This document shows, piece after piece, positions 57,980-64,000 of a stretch of DNA of 64,000 bases. The translations under genes and the position numbers were made by a program. Every line of letters starts with the position of its first letter. The stretch's first letter is position 1. The notes under the pieces are model-generated. The model had not been told where the DNA came from and did not search any database. It worked only from the letters and a program-made list of their open reading frames with translations. This DNA is from Epiperipatus broadwayi (taxonomy: Eukaryota; Onychophora; Udeonychophora; Euonychophora; Peripatidae): NCBI GenBank assembly GCA_028023455.1, contig JAQFVV010000346.1, positions 64,001 through 128,000 on the forward strand, read 5' to 3'.

Positions 57980-59499
57980 TCGAAATCAATTATATACAGT
58001 GTAGTTTGCAGCTCCACTGTATTTTATGTTTGAAAGTGGGATGTGCTTAAAATATCAGTTTGTGTTCCTATTTTTATTTTATTCCTCTTTAGTGATTGAT
58101 ACTATTTTTATTTTTTTTAAAAAAAAGAATGTATGTCTGATCAACAATAAAATTACTTAATGAACGAAAATTTATAGGTGAACATGTTTATTAATCTTCC
58201 CATACTTTTAATGCAGTTACTTAGAAATAAACATATGTACTTGTTTTACAGTCTGTCGTTGATATCTTTGTTTTATAGATTTTTGTTGTTCTTTCTAATG
58301 TCATATTTTTTAAATATCAAGTAATTAATCTTTTCATATAATTTTTGCCTTTACACTTTGATTTAAATTGAAGTGATTATATTCTTTTTTGCTTTGTATA
58401 TTGTATATAATACTTACTTCTAGCAGACCATTTAATGTGTATTATTTGGATTAAGTTTTGTGTAATTTACAACTTAATCTTAAATTGTCTATATGAATGT
58501 TCAGTCATTTATCGTATGAATGTTGATAAGATTTATATTAATATTGAAAATATTACTCTTTAATTTTAAGTATACATTTATACTATTTGTATATGTAATT
58601 TTTATTGTTTTCCAGGGAACATTAACTCAACTTCAAACGATGTTTATGTTTAATTTTAAAGATATGCCCATGCTACTTTTGAAGGATTTTTAATGAAAGT
58701 GCTAGAAACTGAAGGTATGATAGAAAGGTTATTATTGTTGTTGTTTATGTTGAACGTACATTTCATTATTTTTGTGCATTACAATTTAACAGAGAGTTTT
58801 AGCTTTGTCTATAAATAATGTGATGAAGTTAGAATGAATTAATAAAATTACATTTGTCTATTCTATTAAAATCTGAAGAAAATTAACTCATTTTATAAAA
58901 TCAAGTTAATCACATTATTTTTGCAGACAAAGAAAAAAAGATTGCATATGAACTAAAACCCCAGTAACAAAATTGATTTATGTTTTTCATATTGTGATGC
59001 AAAGTTCAATACATTTAATAGCAGTATATTTACTTTAGGAGACTCATTTTCATTAAACAAACCTGACAGTCTTTGCTGGTATTTTTAATATACCTAAAAG
59101 AATCTAAGAAGATTTGATATCAGAAATACAAATCAAAAATACTTTGGCTAGCCCTGAAATAGTCTATGGATGATTTAATGCATTCTCCAAACAAATTTTA
59201 AGAAAATGCATTTGCATCTGCAAAGTTTATTTCTTTAGACCTAAATATGTTGAGATTAACAATATTTTATTATTTAAATTATAATTCAAATGTATATTTC
59301 TTTAAAAGGGCCTCACAATTATTTAGTCCTGAATTTAAATCAAGGCTTCATTTCAGTCTCTAATCAGATTTAGGATTTTTCTTTTAGAACTAACCCAATT
59401 AATTAACTAATATTGTTTTTTTTCAAATGGTATCTAACTATTTTTAGCTAGAAAATAAAAATATCTGGTTGAAAAATCAACCACCAATTGTAAAGTCTG
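57980..59499. other. Stretch without a firm gene
   Basis: AT-rich. An acceptor-like TTGTTTTCCAG ends at about 58616 and a donor-like GTATGA follows GAAACTGAAG at about 58714, but all three frames between them carry stops, so it is not called as an exon. Confidence 0.35.
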
Positions 59500-59514
59500 T
59501 TAATATCTTTGTCA

Positions 59515-59755
59515 ATAAACATCACATGATCACCATTTCTTATGCTTGCTTATAACTGTTATTAAAACAGGCAAAACTCACAAGCCAGAAACTAGTCTGG
59601 GGGCTCCTCACTGACGAAGGCCCCAAGCCAGAAACTAGTCTGGGGATATTGAATGAGCAGGCACTAGATGGGGATTTTATGCACAAGCCTTCTGGCATCC
59701 ATTGATTACTCTAGCTTGCTGTGTGTGGCAATATGTATCGTGAGTTTTGCCTGTT
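59515..59755 (+). mobile_element. Family B element with 15-bp duplication and intact ribozyme (B11)
   Basis: TTAATATCTTTGTCA at 59500-59514 recurs at 59756-59770. The tail (ATAAACATCACATGATCACC) and arm start are on the left. Then a partial ribozyme 3' half (ACAAGCCAGAAACTAGTCTGGG, about 59578-59600) directly precedes a complete hammerhead (59605-59646). The rest is the right arm. The tandem half-plus-whole ribozyme recalls a unit copied from a multimeric or circular RNA. Confidence 0.82.
59605..59646 (+). ncRNA. Hammerhead ribozyme candidate, family B, core intact
   Basis: TCCTCA, CTGACGA (59611-59617), GGC-CCCAA-GCC stem II inside an A-A mismatch, GAAA (59631-59634), ACTAGT palindromic stem III, UC (59639-59640), TGGGGA. 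Cleavage is expected after C59640. Confidence 0.62.
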
Positions 59756-60768
59756 TTAATATCTTTGTCACTGTTTGTGAAGAGCTATTAGAAAAACTTT
59801 TATGCTATAGATTGATCTTTTAAACTCTGTTATGTAAAACAGCATATTTAAATACTTTATAAGACTAGTATTCAAATATAATTAAACTCAGTTCTTATAA
59901 ATTAGAAAAATACATTATTAAGATATAATTTGTGTTGTATAAAATTATAACTTTTTTATTTATCTGAGAAAGGATCACTTAGTATTAAATCCGCATATAT
60001 AAAATCATGCTAATGTCCTGATTTATATGTTTAAATGTATAATAGCTATTAAACAAATATCTTTTGATTTGAAAATACTTATTCATTGAACACAGGATTT
60101 GATATGTTTATTTTTAATTGCTTTGCTTTTCTTTCTTTTGAAAAATATACTTCTCGATATTTTAAAATGATAACTAAAACTCTTTTCTACGATTTTGTAA
60201 TAAGATCTGGTAGTTGTTGGCTAATGTACAATATTATGCTATCTATTATTTTAATAGTTAAAATAGTAATTTGATATCCTGTTATTTCATTGGAATATCT
60301 ACTTCCAAACATAAAATACAAAGGCATAAACATTGTATCACTTTTGAGACTTTACTGTTATCTCGATTTCTTTACTTGTTGATTGTGCAAGCAACATATA
60401 AAACTGTGAATGGGTTTTCATTTTTATTGTCTTCAGTTTTGGACTGTTGCTATGAGCATAATACTCGAACCTTCATATTCTTTAAGCTAATAATAAACAT
60501 AACTTTTTTATCTGTAATTGAAACTGAATTAACTACCTCTCATTGATAAAAAGTTCTGATTATTTATTATTAAATTTATTAAAACTAACATTTCATCTAA
60601 TATTCAGAGTTTGTTAAAAGTAAGATTCGTTCTTCATTCTCTGTATATATTACCTGGTGATTTCAGATTATGTAGTCTATATGTAAAACAATAGACAAAA
60701 TTCACCCTATAATTTCAATACTATGTCAAAGATTACGCTTTTATAATAACAGAGCTTAAAAAGACAAT

Positions 60769-61350
60769 TGTACCTATTATAGTCCTCCCTTCTATCAGAA
60801 GTGGACTATTCCAGATGCCTCCTTATCTGATCGGATTAAGCATTGTTTGCCACAGGCCAATAGGCTGATGTATAGATAAAACATAGCCAATGATTATTAC
60901 AGGCCAATAAGCAACAATGCTTGCTGAATCTGAAGGTTTTCAATAAGGTCAGGGATCTGGCTATAAATAGTCAGCCTTTTGTGAGAATCAGGGTAGAACG
61001 TCTGTCTAACCTGAAAGACTGTTTGCGTTCTCCCAGGGAAGCTCTGCTAACCTGAACAGCAGCAAGTATCCCCATTAATAGCACTACGCTATTTAGACTA
61101 TGCAGCTAGCCAAGTTCCACAGAGACTGGACGCTGCTAAGACTACTGTTGGCTCGAGGCAAGCTGTCTTGTACAGCTGGAAGAGCCATACACCCTACCCA
61201 TGAGGCAAGCTATCACATGTAGCTGGAAGCGGTAGGCAGAACCCAGAGTTTACGTTAAGCTACAATATTCAACATTGTAAATATTCTCTTCTATATATTG
61301 TATTATATATATTTGTAGATATAATAAATATATTAATTGTAATACTTGTC
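60769..61350 (+). repeat. Solo LTR, family L2, copy 3
   Basis: Starts TGTACCTATTATAG. It has CCAATAGGC and CCAATAAGC boxes, CTATAAATAGTC (60961-60972), repeated GAGGCAAGCT...AGCTGGAAG units (about 61152 and 61200), and a terminal ATAATAAATATATT polyadenylation-like stretch. It ends near 61345. A GGTACCATTCTCTCTT word is duplicated just beyond (about 61368 and 61390). This is the best-preserved of three copies; no genes attached. Confidence 0.7.
60960..60971 (+). promoter_or_regulatory. TATA box of L2 LTR
   Basis: GCTATAAATAGTC is conserved in position and sequence in the other two L2 copies (TATAAATAGTC near 47898; TTAAATAGTC on the minus strand near 16850). Confidence 0.55.
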
Positions 61351-61439
61351 TTAGTATTATTTTCTGTAGGTACCATTCTCTCTTCTATAGGTACCATTCT
61401 CTCTTTCATTGTTTTGACATCGCATAGGAAGGTAGTTAC

Positions 61440-62050
61440 GTTTCAATTAAGATAATAATAGTACTAGTTGTTATCATCATCATTAGTAATCCATCACGAG
61501 TCTCTTTAGCATCTCCATATTGCTTCAGCTAACTTCTTATCCAACTCACTGATGTTAATAATACTGTTTATTTTTTTACTTGTGAACTTCTTTTCGTTTT
61601 TTCCTTTTCATCCTAACATATTTTTTTCCATATTTCATTATGGGATTTGCAGTTATACTATTGTTTTATTTAATTCTCAGATCCATTAGTATGCAAGAAC
61701 ACATTTTATTAAAAACCTTTTCTTCGGGATCTAGACTTAATTTTCTTTTAATATTATATCTACCAAAAACATTTTATCCATTTAATAATTTGATTAAGAT
61801 ATTGGTAATTTTAACAATTGTCCATACTTTTAATACAGGAAAATTCATTCAGTTTATGCATTCTTCTTTTGATATAAGTCTGTTGCAATAAGTAGCTAAT
61901 TATAATATTATTACTTAATAACAATATTCAGGAGATTCTTATTTTTTTCTTTCAGTTGCCAATTTATTACTTTGGATAATAACTTTACATCTCCAGTGGA
62001 ATGCTGCCCATAACTCTTTGTTGTCTATTTTACTCTTACAAAACATGAAT
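61440..62050 (-). pseudogene. Possible RTE-type RT C-terminal fragment, heavily decayed
   Basis: Minus-strand phrases EEKVFNKMCSCILMDL, MEKNMLG.KGKNEKKFTSKKINSII and ELDKKLAEAIWRC appear in the order of the RTE reverse-transcriptase end (compare 13232-13560). Stops are frequent and similarity is judged by eye. Confidence 0.35.
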
Positions 62051-62895
62051 ACAAATAATTAACTACCAGGAACTATTGACCACTCTTGATCATACATATA
62101 TTTCAAGATCATTTATTTAATAATCTTTTTTAACATCATTTTGTATGATTAACAAGAAGGTCTTTAAGTTTCTAAAATGCACCAATTTTTTTCTCGGAGA
62201 ATATATATATGCAGATTTTTTTCTGCAAATTCAAAACGAAAACATTGGAATTGTCAACATTTTGAAAATAATGTTAAAAGATTCTAAAACATTCGTTTTC
62301 ACTTTTAAAATGAAAATGAAAACATCAGAATTGTCAAAATTTTACAGGTTCTGTCTTGTGTAGAGAATGACAAACAACCAATCAGCGCCTTAGAAAACAG
62401 TCTTTTATCTCATTGTTATATTGATTTGTAATTGTAAAAATATTCTAAAAGTTATTCACTAAACTTTTCTCAATAAAATACCTGTAAAATCAACAAAATA
62501 ATGTTAAAAATAGTGGTTTAAGAGAGAGTTAAGGTCCTTTATGAAATTAATTCAAAAAATATTGATTAAAAAAGATTTAAAACACTATTCTACACAGGAA
62601 ATGATTGTAATACTATGTGCATGTATAATGTAAAGCAAAGATCCACAAAAATAAGGTGTTGAAAATTTACACTTTGGATTTAAGATGCATCCCTCTTTTA
62701 GGGGTCCAAACTTTGGGGAAAAAAATGTGGCTTATATTCAAAGTAATATAGTATATTTATCTTCTATAACTAAAATTATACAAGATAACATAAAATTAAC
62801 AGAAGAGAAATTTAATGATGGAAGAGAAAATAATCATAAAAAAAGATAGATGCAGCAAAGATAAATGTATAGACATAAAACTTATAATAACAATA

Positions 62896-63318
62896 TTGTA
62901 ATTATAAATTTTTATTAAACACACATTATTATATTAAGTAATATTTACTAAGGCTGTAACCTTATGAATAAGAGTCTGAAAAATTCGAAGGTAGGGACCT
63001 CTACAGGTCTTAGCCACAAGCTTACGCTCAGAAGAAAAGAGGGAAACCATCTTTACTTCAACCTACTTTTATGTATGAATAGGTGAAGCTGAAGTGGTTA
63101 GATCTAAGAATGTGAAGCTATTCAATACTTCACTAATTAAGTCCACAATTCTTATTATACATTAATACTCACGAAATCTTACGATTTATAACGAGTCAAT
63201 GAAAAGATCTTATAGTAAGAAATCTATTACGATAATTTAAAGTTGTAATTATAAATTTTTATTAAACGCACATTATTATATTAAGTAATATTTACTAAGG
63301 CTGTAACCTTATGAATAA
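62896..63318 (-). repeat. Inverted part of a 347-bp repeat array
   Basis: Minus-oriented unit: CTGTAACC-TTATGAAT boundaries, GTAGGGACCTCTACAGG, TAAGTCCACAATTC, GAGTCAATGAAAAGATC. A partial second minus unit runs 63211-63318. Orientation flips at 63318/63319. Confidence 0.75.
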
Positions 63319-64000
63319 TCTTTCCATTGACTCATTGTAAATCGTAAGATTTCATGAGTATTAATGTATAATAAGAATTGTGGACTTAATTAGTGAAGTA
63401 TTGAATAGCTTCACACTCTTAGATCTAACCACTTCAGCTTCACCTATTCATATATAAAAGTAGGTTGAAGTAAAGAAGGTTTCCCTCTTTTCTTCTGAGC
63501 GTAAGCTTGTGGCTAAGACCTGTAGAGGTCCCTACCTTCGAATTTTTCAGACACTTATTCATAAGGTTACACCCTTAGTAAATATTACTTAATATAATAA
63601 TGTGCATTTAATAAAAATTTATAATTACAACTTTAAATTATCGTAATAGATTTCTTACTATAAGATCTTTCCATTGACTCGTAAATCGTAAAATTTCGTG
63701 AGTATTAATGTATAATAAGAATTATGGACTTAATTAGTGAAGTATTGAATAGCTTCATACTCTTAGATCTAACCACTTCAGCTTCACCTATTCATATATA
63801 AAAGTAGGTTGAAGGTTTTCCTCTTTTGAGCGTAAGCTTGTGGCTAAGACCTGTAGAGGTCCCTACCTTCGAATTTTTCAGATGCTTATTTATAAGGTTA
63901 CAGCCTTAGTAAATATTACTTACTATAATAATGTGCGGGTAATAAAAATTTATAATTACAACTTTAAATTATCGTAATAGATTTCTTACTATAAGATCTT
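63319..64000 (+). repeat. Direct 347-bp repeat units continuing past the window
   Basis: TCTTTCCATTGACTC starts at 63319 and again at 63666, giving a 347-bp period. Each unit has TTCATATATAAAAGTAGGTTGAAG (a TATA-like box) and AATAAAAATTTATAATTAC. Copies differ by few changes and one small deletion. Satellite-like or tandem LTR-like; the array is cut by the window edge. Confidence 0.78.

Noticed and set aside
58617-58714. Exon between TTTTCCAG and GTATGA
   Set aside because: All three frames contain stops before the donor, so it is at most a terminal or non-coding exon.
1-64000. CRISPR array, prokaryotic operon or phage
   Set aside because: No regular short repeats with unique spacers, no long dense coding frames, and clear eukaryotic retroelements and splice signals throughout.

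Overview
This window is AT-rich eukaryotic DNA, almost certainly from an invertebrate animal. A mollusc, perhaps a cephalopod, is only a guess from overall repeat style. It has no bacterial or viral gene organisation. Host coding content is thin: one well-supported cadherin-repeat exon on the minus strand (about 5429-5732) and one convincing small first coding exon on the plus strand (25007-25065). Nearly everything else recognisable is mobile-element DNA in intron-like or intergenic sequence.

Layout. 1-4 kb: a degenerate coding-like remnant and a 2.2 kb foldback element with about 228-bp arms. 4-12.7 kb: tRNA-like SINEs, the cadherin exon, and several hairpin elements. 13-17.6 kb: two decayed RTE-type LINE fragments and a solo LTR. 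23.7-24.8 kb: a clean non-autonomous DNA transposon (49-bp TIRs, 8-bp target-site duplication). 26-37 kb: ribozyme hairpins, a decayed hAT transposase, and a nearly perfect 267-bp palindrome. 38-39 and 51.9-52.8 kb: two solo LTRs of one family, the second nested in an older gag-protease remnant. 42-46 kb: a Penelope-like element (PLE) with reverse transcriptase, GIY-YIG endonuclease and ribozyme-bearing pseudo-LTRs. 53.6-55.8 kb: a Ty3/gypsy-type element with identical-length LTRs, a 5-bp target-site duplication and a large internal deletion. 57-64 kb: more ribozyme hairpins, a solo LTR, and an inverted-tandem repeat array running off the end.

The main observation is a set of small repeat families built on one plan: a 12-15 bp target-site duplication, an asymmetric tail of about 35-60 bp, then two inverted arms that would fold as a hairpin. 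The arms carry hammerhead-ribozyme cores (CUGANGA, short stem II, GAAA, a short self-complementary stem III, a UH cleavage site, and a matching stem I). Three sequence-unrelated types are seen: the PLE pseudo-LTRs, a family with eleven copies here (B), and a tRNA-like family (F) whose copies each carry a different core lesion. A fourth (C) carries only the CUGAUGA...GAAAC half. The simplest reading, which is inference, is that PLE machinery mobilises short ribozyme-bearing RNAs and that this locus preserves several generations of them. Exact edges of old repeats are approximate, and no alignment or folding program was run.
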